Shown one piece after another: positions 35,481-47,294 of a DNA stretch of 64,000 nt. How positions within the stretch are numbered: the stretch's first letter is position 1; every line of letters begins with the position of its first letter. Under the pieces are notes generated by a model, which saw nothing but the letters and a program-made list of their open reading frames with translations, made no database searches and was not told the origin of the DNA. Position numbers and translations under genes: made by a program. The stretch is taken from contig JAVGVS010000183.1 of NCBI GenBank assembly GCA_032718565.1, positions 434,617 to 498,616 of the forward strand. Direction: 5' to 3'. The DNA comes from Distichodus sexfasciatus. Taxonomy: Eukaryota; Chordata; Actinopteri; Characiformes; Distichodontidae.

Positions 35481-37020
35481 TTTCTGGTATCCAAAAATCT
35501 TCTTACCTTAAAGGAGCCGAGGGAGTCTGGACTAAGACTGGTTCATATGAGAGTATTCTACAAAGCTAGATCTGAGACTTGTGGTCAACTGAGAGGTCTT
35601 GCTCTTAGAACGCTCTCATAAGTAACAATTTCTCAGTATCTCCCTATGCAGAAAGAACGTGGCCTGAGATGAGAATATTTTGCAGAACAAGAAATACAAG
35701 TTCTTCAGCATAGGCAATTCAGCCTGAGACTAGCAGTTATTACAGTATTCTACAAAGCAAGGCCCTAGATTTTTGGTTTAATACTTGAATGGTTTAAGAA
35801 AGGAACCCTCATAAGTAAAAAGCTCTCATTTAGACAATCTCCTGATGTAAGATGAAGAGAATACAGCCTAGGATTGGTACTTATTAGAGTATTCTACAGA
35901 GTAAGTCAGACATTGTCCGAGATTATAAAGTCACAAATTTGCGAGAAAAAAAAACTCAACTAGACACTTGGGGAAAAATAAAAATTTGGTAGTTTTTTTT
36001 CTCAGAAATTTGCCACTTTAATCTCAGAATATCTGACTCTACAACTTAAATCTCGGAATCGAGTTTTTTTCTTGGAATATTACCCCCTTCTTTTTAATCT
36101 ACAATGCCCTTAAGATGCCGTCGTAGAATTCAGCCTACGACTGGTAATTATTACAGTATTCTACAAAGCAAGACTTGAGATTTTCGACGTAACGCTTTAA
36201 TGGTTTAAGGAGAGAACTTTCATACGTACCAATCTCTCATTTAGAGAAAATTTGCTTACGTAGGATGAAGAGAGAGAATGTTATAAGATTGGTACTCATG
36301 AGAGTATTCTACTGAGCAAGACCTTTGGTTATCCAAAATCTTTTTGCCTAAAAGAACAGAGGGAATTTGGACTAAGACTAATACCTATGATAGTATTCTA
36401 CAAAGCAAGACTTGAGATCTTTGGCTTAAAGCTTGAATGGTTAAAGGACGGAACCCTCTTAAGTAGCAATCTCTCATTTAGACTGAATCTGCTGATGTAG
36501 GATGAAGAGAATACGGCCTATGATTGGTATTTATGAGAATATTCTACTGAGCAAGACTTCGGTTATGTAAAATCTTTTGCCTAAAAGGAACAGAGGGAAT
36601 TTGGACGAAGATTGTTACTTAGTATTTTACAGAACAAAGTACAGAGACTTGTGGTTAAAATCTTGCGCTATAGAATACTCTCTTCAGTAGCAATCTCTCA
36701 GCTGAACATAAACCGAACCCTAGCAGGAAGAGAAGGAGTTCAGACAATATTTGGTAGTTACATAAGTATTCTTCACTGCAAGACTTCTCAATTAGGCAAA
36801 AATCTCGGGTCTTGCTTTGCAGAAGCACTGGTCTTTCGGCCAAATTCCCTCCGTTTCTTTCAGGTAAGAAGATTTTTGGGTGAATGAAAAGTCTTGCTGT
36901 GTAGAATGTTCCAAGTACCAATCTTAGGCCAAATTCCCTATATTCCTTCTAGGTAAGAAGATTTTGGCCAACTGAGAGGTTGCCACTTGAGTATTCCGCA
37001 TCGCAAGACTTCAGTCAACC
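35480..37020 (+). repeat. Composite satellite: alternating units of about 146 and 85 bases
   Basis: The landmark GTATTCTACAAAGCAAGAC or a close variant recurs at about 35554, 35743, 35888, 36151, 36302, 36391, 36537 and 36620. Spacing alternates between a long unit (containing TTGAATGGTTTAAGGA and CAATCTCTCATTTAGA) and a short unit (AATCTTTTGCCTAAAAGGAA), giving a dimer of about 232 bases. A MITE-like insert occupies about 35915-36130. Units decay toward both ends. Confidence 0.75.
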
Positions 37021-37750
37021 AAAAATGCCGGGTCAAACGTGCGCCGTCCAAACTGAAAAGACTAAAACCCCCAAAATGTCTTTTTTAAAACTGAGTGTGA
37101 AATTCTGATTTGTCGAATACCATCCAAAGGCCCTGATTCCAAAAATAAAAATCCCCTACTTGCTTGCTCTCTCTCTATCTTTGGCAGAGCTGCTGCAGCT
37201 AATGTGTGTGTGTGTGAGAGAGAAAGTGAACATAACAGAACCCACACACATCTGCAAAACATTAGAGAGGCGGAGGGAAATTAGGACAGGCTCAGGTGTA
37301 GACCAAACTAAAAAAAGGCTCAGTGATGATAATATATAAAAATAAATTTAAAGAGTATAGTTCTAAAATAGAAGAGTACATTCCTTGTTGAGGAGCTTTA
37401 TCTCGGAGTGGAGAGCGTTCTCACATTACAGCAACAAGCAGGCCAAAGTGTTGGACGTTTTATATACGTGTGAAGCTGCGCTTAGACTCCCACTGCTACA
37501 TGACCAGTTTCAGACATCACTAACTGGCTTGTTTACACACATAAAGCCTGGTCAGTTCTGCATCCCTCCTCCTCTTCACGTGACTCACATGGCTATTAAA
37601 GCTTGAAAAGGTTAAGAACATCAGCGGCGAGAGAATCGTGTACGTTGGGCCTTCGCCGTCACAACCCATTCAAGCTTGCGTTGCGTTTCTGTCTCTCTCG
37701 GTCAAACCCCCTCAAGGGTGCGACGTAAGAGATGAGCTGTCAAAAACTTC
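37021..37750. other. Spacer downstream of tnfaip8l1
   Basis: Holds a short GT/GAGA run at 37204-37228. The rest is unassigned, with no supported gene. Confidence 0.4.
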
Positions 37751-38869
37751 TTCATTTAACTTAATGACTAGTGCACGAAATACTAGATTAATTATTCGAG
37801 GGGCGTGGGAACGCACCCTCCTGCGAGTTCCATCATCACATCACCGTGACGGACATGAACCAAGGTTTTTAAAAAGATGAGTCACGCTCTCCTTCGGGTT
37901 TAACGGTTTAAGGAAGGACAAAAAGACAAAAAAAAAAGAGAGGGTGATGCACCGGTACGGAATAACCAGCAGGGGCAGTTTGATCCATGTTTGAAGGAGT
38001 CAAGTTTCCCCACAAAAAAGTTTCAAGCCGGCCCTGTTATGAAATATAAGAAGGGTGCGGCTGAACAAAAACGCACACAACAAAAATTACAGTAAAAAAT
38101 GTCCACATACATGGCTGCCTTCGTCCAGCATCTCATTGACACTGTTGCTGCCCCGTGTTTATACTTTGGAAAGCGCTGTCGGTGGTTGAAGAATTGGTTT
38201 AATTTAATCTCCTTCATTTAACTTAATAGTGCTCGAAATAGTAGATTTATTTTAATTCCTTCGCTTCGAAGTCGTCCGCTCTTTTTAAGAAGACGGGCCA
38301 CGCCATCCTTCGTTTTTAACTTTTTAATTAAGGGGAAAAAAAAAAAACGTGGCTGTTGTACCAGCACGGAATGACCACCAGGGGCAGTTTGATCCACGTT
38401 CGAGTCGTCAGGTCGCCCACGCGACGACATGAAAAAGCTGCAAGCTTTTATAACACATCCCTACGGACTTAAGTGAATGTTTAAAAAGACGGGTCACGCT
38501 CTCCATCGGTTTGAACAGTTTAAAGAAACACAAAAAAAATTGGGAGAAGTTTAGGCCGCGTTCACGTCGTGAAGTCTCCCATGTGAAGATATGAAACAGC
38601 TTCGAGCTTTTATAATAATCCAATTTAAAAACAGGCGGGTCACGCTCTCCTTCGGTTTAAACCGTTTAAGGAAGGAAGAAACAAAAGAGTGTGATTCACA
38701 CTGCACGGAAAGACCACCAGTTTGATCCACGTTTGAAAAAGCTACAAGCCGGCCCTGGGGTGGAGTGAAGAATGTGACCGAATTAAAACAAACATAAAAA
38801 AGAAACAGTAAAAATGTCCACAAACAATATAAAAAATAAGATAAAGCAAAAAGTAAGAGCTCAAGGAGG
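37751..38869 (-). repeat. Tandemly duplicated 3' end of tnfaip8l1
   Basis: Read on the plus strand, a GGGTCACGCTCTCCTTCGG block recurs at about 37876, 38293, 38481 and 38634. A CAGTTTGATCCACGTTTGA block follows at about 37976, 38386 and 38722. CTTCATTTAACTTAAT recurs at 37751 and 38213. Bases 38028-38150 repeat 38750-38915, which crosses the stop codon: CCTTCGTCCAGCATCT occurs at both 38118 and 38880, and on the reverse strand the copy still reads SVNEMLDEG, close to the real GVNKMLDEG end. So the block is a multi-copy expansion of the gene's 3'UTR with a relic of its last codons. Confidence 0.8.
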
Positions 38870-39430
38870 TCAAAGGTTTCCTTCGTCCAGCATCTTGTTG
38901 ACGCCGTCGCAGATCCGCTGCAGGTGAGCGCGGTAGACCTCGGACGGGCCGTAGAGCGCCGCCAAAAAGTCACAGTCGGAGAAGTGGTTGAAGACGTGGT
39001 TGACTCGGGCGTGCGATTTGGCCGTCAGGTGCCGGTTGATGGCTTGGTGCAGAAGCTCTCGGCAGTCGTTCAGCAGGCCGCTCATCACCCTGCGGTCAAA
39101 GGTGAAGTCGATCTGGTGGAAGCTGACGGCCGTCATGGCCAGCGTGTGCACCTTCTTACGGAAGCGGTCGACCAGTGCCAGCTCCTCGTTGTCGAACTGG
39201 CCGTTTCGGTAGAGCACGCCCAGCTTCACCACCATCTTGATCAGGTTCTTGATGATCTTCTGCGCCTCCTTGCGGTTTCGGGTGTACTCCTTAGTCACGC
39301 GGTACAGCTCGTCCAGAACCTCGCTGCTGGTGTCGTCGATGAACAGGTTGGCCATCGTCTTGCTCGCCATCTTGCTCATCAGCTTCTTCTGGGCCTGGAG
39401 CGCCAGGCTCTTCGTGCTGAACGAGTCCAT
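38870..39430 (-). CDS. tnfaip8l1: TNFAIP8-like protein 1 (TIPE1), main coding exon
   Basis: Lipid-binding adaptor of the TIPE family, cytosolic or membrane-associated; in mammals linked to phosphoinositide transfer, Rac1 binding and cell death control. The frame gives 186 aa, the length of human TNFAIP8L1. It begins [20 protein letters not shown] and contains [19 protein letters not shown], a [15 protein letters not shown] block, [20 protein letters not shown] and the C-terminus [13 protein letters not shown], all family signatures of the TH domain. The acceptor (TTTCAG) lies five bases before this ATG, so at least one upstream exon exists. The in-frame ATG at 39583 lies beyond that acceptor and is not used. 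The MDSF start matches the family. Confidence 0.97.
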   Translation of the reverse strand: MDSFSTKSLALQAQKKLMSKMASKTMANLFIDDTSSEVLDELYRVTKEYTRNRKEAQKIIKNLIKMVVKLGVLYRNGQFDNEELALVDRFRKKVHTLAMTAVSFHQIDFTFDRRVMSGLLNDCRELLHQAINRHLTAKSHARVNHVFNHFSDCDFLAALYGPSEVYRAHLQRICDGVNKMLDEGNL

Positions 39431-39536
39431 GTTGTCTGAAACAAAAATAAAAACTAATAACAATGGAAATAGTGGATATACAGTATAAACAGTCAAAAGT
39501 TTGCACACACCTTGCTCTGTTATAATGAAGATACGT

Positions 39537-39613
39537 TGTGAACACAGCACAGCGCCACAACCAAATGTGACCTCTGCATTCAACCCATCCTTAAAGGTGC
39601 AGTGGTTGCGGAC
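39537..39613 (-). mobile_element. SINE family A, right part split by a hAT element
   Basis: TTGTGAACACAGCACAGC and CAACCCATCC are the reverse-oriented tail and body of family A. The rest continues at 40034-40095 beyond the hAT insertion. Confidence 0.75.
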
Positions 39614-40033
39614 TAGGGCTGGGTTAAAAAAAAATAAAATAAAATAAATAAATAAATCGAGTCACCGATCAATATCGATTCTCGTTCGAAAAATACGATA
39701 TTGATTCAAAAATTCGCGGATCGATCTTTTCCTGCGGCTATGCACTACTTCTCGCGACCGCGCAAGGAGAGCTATAAAAACGTGAGAGCGGCGAAACCCA
39801 AACCAAATAGAGCCATGGCTGAAGCTGCTCCGCTCAAATCACCGTCTGGCCTAAAGGCCAATGTTTGGCAACACTTGGGTTTTAAAACAAGTTATTTTAT
39901 AACCAAGCAAAACTAGTATTGACACAAAGAAATCTCTAAATAAATCGATATCGAATCGAGAATTGAATCGGATCATGACCTTGTGAATTGGAATCGAATC
40001 GATTCAGGAAATCAGCAACGATGCTCAGCCCTA
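39614..40033. mobile_element. hAT element, internally deleted, keeping a possible transposase start
   Basis: Ends TAGGGCTGGG and GCTCAGCCCTA are imperfect inverted repeats. Flanks TTGCGGAC (39606-39613) and TTGGGGAC (40034-40041) agree at 7 of 8 bases. The interior plus-strand frame holds MAEAAPLKSPSGLKANVWQH, which resembles the start of ZBED-type hAT transposases ahead of the BED finger; it then stops. It lies in the tnfaip8l1 intron. Confidence 0.8.
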
Positions 40034-40095
40034 TTGGGGACAGTGCCTTGCTCGTGAGTACCTCAGGGGTACCATTTCTGCCCCAAAGAAAGCCC
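40034..40095 (-). mobile_element. SINE family A, left part split by the hAT element
   Basis: Continues the reverse-oriented family A copy with CAGTGCCTTGCTCGTGAGTA and GGTACCATTTCTGCCCC. The head is lost. Confidence 0.7.
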
Positions 40096-41280
40096 TGCCT
40101 TTAAGCAGGGCATCAGAAAACTAGTTTAACTGTTAATAATAGTAATAATAATAATAATAATAATGTTGTTCCTCTCCATGGAAATCTTCAGTAACTAAAG
40201 ATTACAGATTTCAGTAGACTAAAGTTACACAATCTGAAGAGAAACATGAACGTTCAAAGAAGAAACATACGGAATTATGCAGTAAACAAAAACATGTTCA
40301 ACAAACCAGAACGTTTTATATTTTAGATTCTTTAAAGTAGCCACCTTCTGCTTTCATGACGGCTTTACACACACTTGGCGTTCTCTCAACCAGATTCAAT
40401 GAACACATATACCTTCTCAAGAGTTAAAGGACAAATTCAGCATATTACACGTAAAGCCTTGTTTTCTGATAGTTTATGATGAAATACAATGGTTTAGATG
40501 GAAACTGTGATATTGAGGTTACTGCATTAGCTCCCCGCCACCCACGCAATGGCTGATAAGGTGCAGTCTCTCCTAAAACGCATTAAACTTTTGTTTACAA
40601 AGACGTGAAACTCAACCAAGTGGTCAGTAGTGTGTTCTGATAAGCTGGCACAAAAATTGTGGCAAAGTATCACTTCTGGCAGATTTTATTGTAATTTCCT
40701 CCAGTAACGGAAAAACGTTGTTGATTACAACAAGGTTGTAATCTTTTGCTACTGTCGCAGTGTCGTATGCACTCCAAATGTTTTAAGCCCGGCCGTCAAA
40801 ATCAACCTCAAACTCCTCATCCTCTTGAACACGTGTACGACGCTGCGACAGAAGCAAAAGACTACAAACACTTTGCGCCTCAAAAACGACAAGTTAACAC
40901 CACCTCAGATTACAGCACAGAAATGTTCCGCAGAGTTTAAGTAGCACACTCATCACAACATCGGCTGGTCAGAGGAGACTGTGAATCAGGTCTTCATGGT
41001 CACACTGCTACGAAGAAGCCACTGCTAAAGAACAACAAGAAGTAGAGGATTTCTTGGGCACAAAAACACAACAAATGACGAAGAGATTAATTTAAATTGT
41101 TAATTTAAATTTCAATGCTTTATTAGCAGCTATGACTATTTTATGGCCAAGGCAGGTATGAATGAAACAATTAGAAATAGGAACTATACAAATACAGTGA
41201 ACGACTAAACAATTTTTAAACATTTATACAAGCAAAAAATTCCAAAACTATTAATTAAGAACATCAACTGCAGTACTTAG
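40096..41280. other. tnfaip8l1 intron, unassigned
   Basis: A short (AAT)n run is at about 40136-40164. No gene or recognisable repeat is seen in the rest. Confidence 0.4.
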
Positions 41281-41660
41281 TAGGGGTGCTACAATGATTC
41301 GATTCTGTTTTATGGACTCACGCTTTGATTCTAAGTCGATTCATGATTCATAAGCAATTCATGATTCAATTCATAGATGAGTCTGCTGTTTTGAGCTACG
41401 TTTCCCATTTGACGGTGGCAGATCAAAAATATTAATGCATATGTACACATACTGACTCACGTGAAGGACGTCTATCTGGCCAGATTTCCACATTGCGACA
41501 CGTATTGGCGAGCTGAACTCGTGTCGGGGGAAAAAGTAAACTTGTGCCATTACGTCAGATGAAAAATCTGAATCATTTTTTTTGGAACGATTGAATCGAT
41601 TTGGAGCCGACTGAGAAAGAATCGCAATTTGCTTCCTTTTTTTTTTTTTGCACACACCTA
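41281..41660. mobile_element. hAT MITE
   Basis: Ends TAGGGGTGCTACAATGATTC and GCACACACCTA. Flanks GTACTTAG and GTACTTTG agree at 7 of 8 bases, a decayed hAT duplication. The interior has ATTCATGATTCAATTCAT repeats. Confidence 0.75.
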
Positions 41661-44500
41661 GTACTTTGCGTCATCACGTGACTCTGCCTTGTGCAGTCCA
41701 GTCTGCCACTACAATCTGGGTATTTCCTGCAGTGATTTTAAAATCACTAAAATATCCACTCAACTATTAGAAAAACTCTCAGCTTTAATCAAAGGGTCAA
41801 AGGATCAATTAATCATGATACTGATGTGAGGTCGTATCACCCAGCCCTGAGTAAGACCCATTCACAAAAACAAAAACCTGAGCAGCTGGAGGAAACAGCA
41901 ATTCTACATCTTCCCCCCAAAACAATACACAAGCGCCCAAATTAGTTCAGCAGATGTTTATCCTCAATGGCCTCGCGTCTGGAAGCCGCGTGGAAGTGCG
42001 AGCAACACGTTTCACAGCAACACAAGCAACAAGCGATGATGAATAAAAACACAACTCAGCTTGTCGGAAGGAAACCTAATCAGTGACGCGCGAGGCTGCC
42101 GGTGCTGAGAGCTGGTTTTGCACGAGTCGTGTTGCAGGTTTGAGGCCATGAGTTGGACGTGACAAAAGGTGTGCAATTTCTCACCAGTATAACGGCAGCG
42201 AACAACCACAGAGTTCCGGTTTCAGTCAACAATGAAGTCAGTGATAAATAAAGCCCCAAAAACGCTCAAGTCATTAAGAAATGGGGCTGCTTTACTGCCC
42301 TCCAGCATAGCCAGAGAAACAGAAAGTAAAAAAGTGTATGTATGTACGTGTGTGTGTGTGCGTGTGCGTGTGCGTGTGTGTATATATACATACACACACA
42401 GAGTAAGTGTAATATAAAAATAATAATAGAAATAAAGATAAATTCCAAAAATAAACATAATAAAATGCTTACAAAGAAGAACTAAACAAATACACACTAG
42501 GGCTAGATTTATTATGGTGTAGAAACGACTTCCTTCTGATGTTCTGAAATGAGGATCTGTCGGGGTCAAACTGAATGCAGAAAAGGTTACTGTGGAATTG
42601 GAAACACAGTTACTTTTGTGCAAAAAACTTTCCGGAAAATCAATGAAAAGCGTGATTTCCATCCTGCAATTTTGATCCTGCACTTGCTGTACAATAAACT
42701 GTACACCACCGCTGACGCTGGGGCTGTTCGATATAGTCAAAAATAAAATCTCCCGTTTACAACCGACTTACTTTTCCTGAACAAACCTCCAATTTATGGC
42801 TCTGATTCAAATTCTTTTACAATTTATTTACTTATTTTTTTTAAAAAGCAAAGACATTATTCAAATAAGTTTTGTTTTTACTGTAACATTACTGATGAGC
42901 AGTTTAAGCAATCATTACTTGAAGTGGAAAGAATATATTTCGTGTACAGCCGCGCTAATTTTTACAAAATAAATAAAAAGTGCCTCTTGATAAATAACTC
43001 TGGGACCGTTTTCAAACAAAACATTAGAAACTTGGCGACATGAGCTGCTTTTAGTGACTTTTTTTTTTTCCTGTCTCCATCTTGAGCAATTATCACAGCC
43101 TAAATAAATTGACGTGAATCACAATTTTAATATTGCAATTAAGCTGATTTATCGTGGAACTCTAGCTGAAGATCTTCTAAAAATCACCAGATATTTACAT
43201 CTAACAACGTACAACCGGTCAGAATCTCCCAAAATTGCAGCTCAGATTTGCTAAACTAACCTCCAACCACCTCAAAACATTCCACCCTTGTTTGGAAAAA
43301 TCTATTTTATAGATCTAACCTTTAACTTGTGAGCTACCTGAAAGTGCACCGGACAGAGAAGGCCATTAAAAGCCCAAACATTTATTCTTTCTAACTGCCG
43401 TCACAAAAACAGCTACTGCTGACTTTATTCTCTAAAGATGGGAGTTCCTGCATACCATCACAAACACAGCGTGAACGAGTCATTAAATAAAGTGTCTCAA
43501 ACGCAATTAAAACTGTGCGAGGAGTGAGCAGAACTAGAGCTCCTGGTACAAGATCCCTTTTCTTTTCCTAAACATTCCCTTCTGAAAACGTTCCATTTGC
43601 ATTCCTTTGAAAGCACGACTCTGATACAGCTTTTTAGTTTCTTCCCGGGGTAAAATATAAGAGTCATCATCATAAATCTAGGGACAGAAGCTCAGCTTCA
43701 CACACTGGGCATTGCAACAGATGGATCAATCTTTCTTTTCCTTCACAGGATTACACACACACACACACACACACCCCCACCCACACCCTGCCTTGGCCAG
43801 ACCAAATTAACGTCTCACGAGATCAAAGAGAAATCCTCTGTGCAAAGACACAAGGTGAGATGAACAGGCATAAGGTTGTGCTCCTCTCTGCAAAAATCAG
43901 GGAGAGAACATCACCATCGAGCCGCTACAAAGTCACAAACTTTAAAGGTCCATTCACAGCTCATTACAATGCTCCACTGTGCAGAAAAATGCCACAAAAT
44001 GACATTTCACTAATGCATCCGAGCACTCTGTTTACGCCTGTGTTTTCTGCTTTGGATAAAGCCAGAGATGAAATGCAAGCAAAAAAGACAAATAAAAAGT
44101 TGCAGACAATACAAACAGGCGCGTCTCAAGTGCATTTTAGCATGTGCTTAAAACCCAAAGGCACTTGTCTACCAAGAAACGAGAGTCCAAACCTCACAGT
44201 GCCAACTGCGGTTGAATAAAACACTTTTGAACCTTCTCCAAGGAAATACCGGGCCAGCGAACAACCGTCAAGCACTGTCATTAGTGGTCAGGTTTACATG
44301 AGTGTGAAGGGGGGAGCAGAAAAACCCCTCATGAGAGTAATGGAGGGAGAAAGAGCGGTCGGATTCAATGTGCAGAACTACATATTGTTTCTCCACAAAA
44401 ACACTAACAGAGGGAAATGGCTGTTACAACTGCAGTTTTAAGTGAAATGAGTCACGAGGCCCAGCTTTTTGCTACCCAGCATCAATCGTAAACCCCCAAA
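41661..44500. other. tnfaip8l1 intron, mostly unassigned
   Basis: Holds a hAT tail fragment at about 41805-41850 (CGTATCACCCAGCCCTGAG), a 67-base alternating purine-pyrimidine tract at 42334-42400 and a (CA)n run at about 43751-43774. The open frames at 42222-42740 and 43860-44219 have no protein similarity I recognise. Confidence 0.45.
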
Positions 44501-44508
44501 AAACTCAC

Positions 44509-44539
44509 CATCCTGGAGGTGTAAAACAGCATTCTCCAT
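44509..44539 (-). CDS. tnfaip8l1: Candidate alternative first coding exon of tnfaip8l1
   Basis: On the reverse strand ACCATGGAG (strong start context) opens a frame MENAVLHLQDD that reaches a consensus donor (G|GTGAGT at 44508) after 31 bases. Joined to the acceptor at 39435, the frame passes through D-D-N into the MDSF start without a stop, giving a 198-residue protein. Related TNFAIP8 has N-terminal isoforms of this kind. The splice and its use are inferred from sequence only; it could instead be an untranslated exon. Confidence 0.45.
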
Positions 44540-47080
44540 GGTAAGGTAAAGGCGATTCAGGAGCCAGAGATCTGACTAAACTGACCGAGGAGACTCAGGA
44601 ATCATGACACGGAAGCTTCCAGTCACCACACACAGCTCCGTCTACACACCTTGATTGTCTCAGGTGTGATAAGGAGATGCACCTGAAAGTTCCACACGTT
44701 CTCCGCCCTGACCCCGCCCACCTGATGGAGAAGTAACTCCCATAACACCTGGGTCGGGCGACATGAGCTCAAACCCAAATCATATTTACTTGAGGATTTT
44801 TCCTTGATTATGATTAATGAACAATTATTTCATTTTAGATACTTCTTTCTTTTTCACTGATAAGATTTATACTCTAAATATGTTGATTGAAGGAAACACA
44901 CACAGATGTAGTGGCAGACTGTACCGGGCGGACTCACATGATAACACACGCGGGAGAATGTTTTTAATGGGACCCTACATGAGTTGAAAGTATTAACAGA
45001 ATTTAGAAAATAATCCAAATAACCAACATGGGTTAGATTATATCAGTTAGAGGGTCTGAATGTCAGTTTTTATTAATTTTCCAGTAATTGGCAGGACAAA
45101 ATCAGTAACTTTTATTAACCTGCCGTTCAAAACTGCAACTCAGGCTTGCTCGTTAGGGGCTTGGGATGGTTATATTTACATTAGAGGTTGACCGATATTG
45201 TTTTTTCTGGGCCAATATCGATACCAATTATTGCCAGGTTACCAATATTTTGACTGATAAGCAAAAAAAACAACCCAAAATGCTGGAGTAGAACGCTGGT
45301 TATTTTGGTTATCAGCTAAAAATGAGTTTTGTCTGTAATAAATGGCAAGATTTGACTGAACTGGAACGCTTTAGTGAACTGCTTCCCTGAGAGAGTGGTG
45401 GGCGCTAACAAACAGCGTGTGTGTGTTTACATCGTGAAAACCCTAGTCTGGCACTACACTGATGCAGAATCGCCCACATCTGCATCGTGATGCATTGCTT
45501 ATGTGATTAATTTCAACACACCTACTTGACAATGACATGCAACAGGGGGAATATTACGAGAGGTTCTGAATATCGCTTTTGACTAATTCTCAATTAATTG
45601 CCCAACTCCTCTTGAGACACTTGTACTTTCAAGGTCCAGCTTTCAAATAAGAAACGACTGAAAGCATATGTTATGTTTGACCTTTTAAGCTTTCAAGTGC
45701 CAACCTACAACCACCGAGGGATCCGTTGCATGCAATAATCTGCCTCATTTTCCCCCCCTTTCTTTTCAGCTCTCACCTCCATCAAGTCTGCTTGCGTAAC
45801 CTCAGGAGTTTAAAGTCGGTCTTCAGTCTGAGTGGCATGGCTGGGTGTGATCAGACTGTCTTATCCTGTCTGAGTCGCAGACGCTCTCTTTTTTAACCAA
45901 AGATGTATTCCTTCTTTTTTGGAAAAAAAAATTACGCCCCACAGAGCTACAGAAGCCCGCAGTACAATTAATTATTCAAAGGTGCCACCAAACGGCCCAA
46001 AGATGAATAATGCATGTAGGCTTTTGAGGGGAGGGATGAAACGCTAAATTATATGGCTGAAAAGTATGCCATTTACGGAAGGTGAGTGTGAGCAAATGCT
46101 GAACGACAATGAGAATTTGGACAGGATAGAAGAGATTTGCAACTTTCAATTAAAGAGACAAACCACTCAAATAATGTTTAGAACAATGAAAACATTAGGA
46201 AAACGCCATCATAAGTCGTGCTAACCTGTTCCCATTAGGTTTCAGTACTTGTTAGCAACTGTAGCACTTTTTGGGCCGGATTCCTTTTAATGTTTCTCAT
46301 GCAAAGGGAACCTGGAGTTTATTGTATAGTGTGTTTGTTACGTTGAATGCTATGGAGACCACAACTTAAAGCATTTCCTGCAGCTGCTGTCGCAGGAAAG
46401 TATCTCTAAAGGGTGAAGTGGTTTGTTTGTGTGTGGAAGACATACTTGCATAAGAAGAGATTTTCTCCCCGTTCTGAGATCCCAAAGTAAAATTTTCACT
46501 ATGACATCTCAATCATGCAGCTAACTACACACAGAAGAGGCCTGGAAAAATAATTCATATCATGATGAAAAACAATCGCAAATGTTGCAGTAAACAACTG
46601 CACATTTCAACAATAACAGAGGCACTAAAACACAACTGTGAAATCTCTTTACAAAAAAATTACCTTCAAGATACAGGCAAGTTAAAGGAGCCATAAAAGC
46701 AACTCCATCATACACTTTGCCCTGACATAAAGCCGCAGGTCTCACAAAGCTGTCTTTCTCAGCGACCGACTTTCACACCTTTTACACCAGTGTTTCCCAG
46801 GCGACAGACGAAACTGGCTTGCACTTTCTCGTCCAGCAAATCAGGTCACATGTCCCCCCCCCCTTAATTCCTGTCAATGAGTTACCTGTGATCTTACACT
46901 GCCATAGGCGCTCTCATAATCTATAGGTCACATATGTACAGACATCAATAGACCTATACAATAAATATTTAAGTTAGGAGTTTGACATGGTTGTTCTTTG
47001 AATCTACCAACTCAAACTCCTAACTTAATTGGTCGGTACAGTGCTATAGAGGGGTTTAACGTTCAGACCATTTCGTTATT
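44540..47080. other. tnfaip8l1 5' intron or flank, mostly unassigned
   Basis: Bases 44640-44760 are CG-richer, with CCCCGCCCACC, and could be a local promoter for the 44509-44539 exon. About 45185-45300 begins GAGGTTGACCGATAT, a motif that opens a common fish repeat. The rest has no supported feature. Confidence 0.35.
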
Positions 47081-47294
47081 GTTGGCAGCGTAACAGTCAG
47101 GGCATTGGAAGGTCGCCAGTTCAAATCCCAGACTGGTAAAGGTACTCACGAGGAAGGCACCCATCCCCATGGTGCTGCCCGTGTCAGCAGCTCACTTCTC
47201 TTTCACGTATGGGTCAAATTCAGAGATCACATTTCGTTGTAGTGCACCGTGTGCTGTGGTGTGTTCACAACGACAAATAATCGCTTTCCTTTTC
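47081..47294 (+). mobile_element. SINE family A, diverged
   Basis: Head GTTGGCAGCGTAACAGTCAG, B-box CCAGTTCAAATCCC, body GGTAAAGGTACTCACGAGGA and tail CACAACGACAAATAATCGC, all in family A order. Confidence 0.75.

Noticed and set aside
35480..37020. CRISPR-like array
   Set aside because: Eukaryotic context, long diverged units without short constant repeats and unique spacers; it is a satellite.
38924..39439. 171-residue plus-strand open frame
   Set aside because: Exact antisense of the tnfaip8l1 coding exon; the reverse strand gives the recognisable protein.
42222..42740. 172-residue minus-strand open frame
   Set aside because: Half is a translation of the GT/CA tract; no splice logic or similarity seen.
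43860..44219. 119-residue plus-strand open frame
   Set aside because: No recognisable domain, no exon context, and it lies in a tnfaip8l1 intron on the opposite strand.
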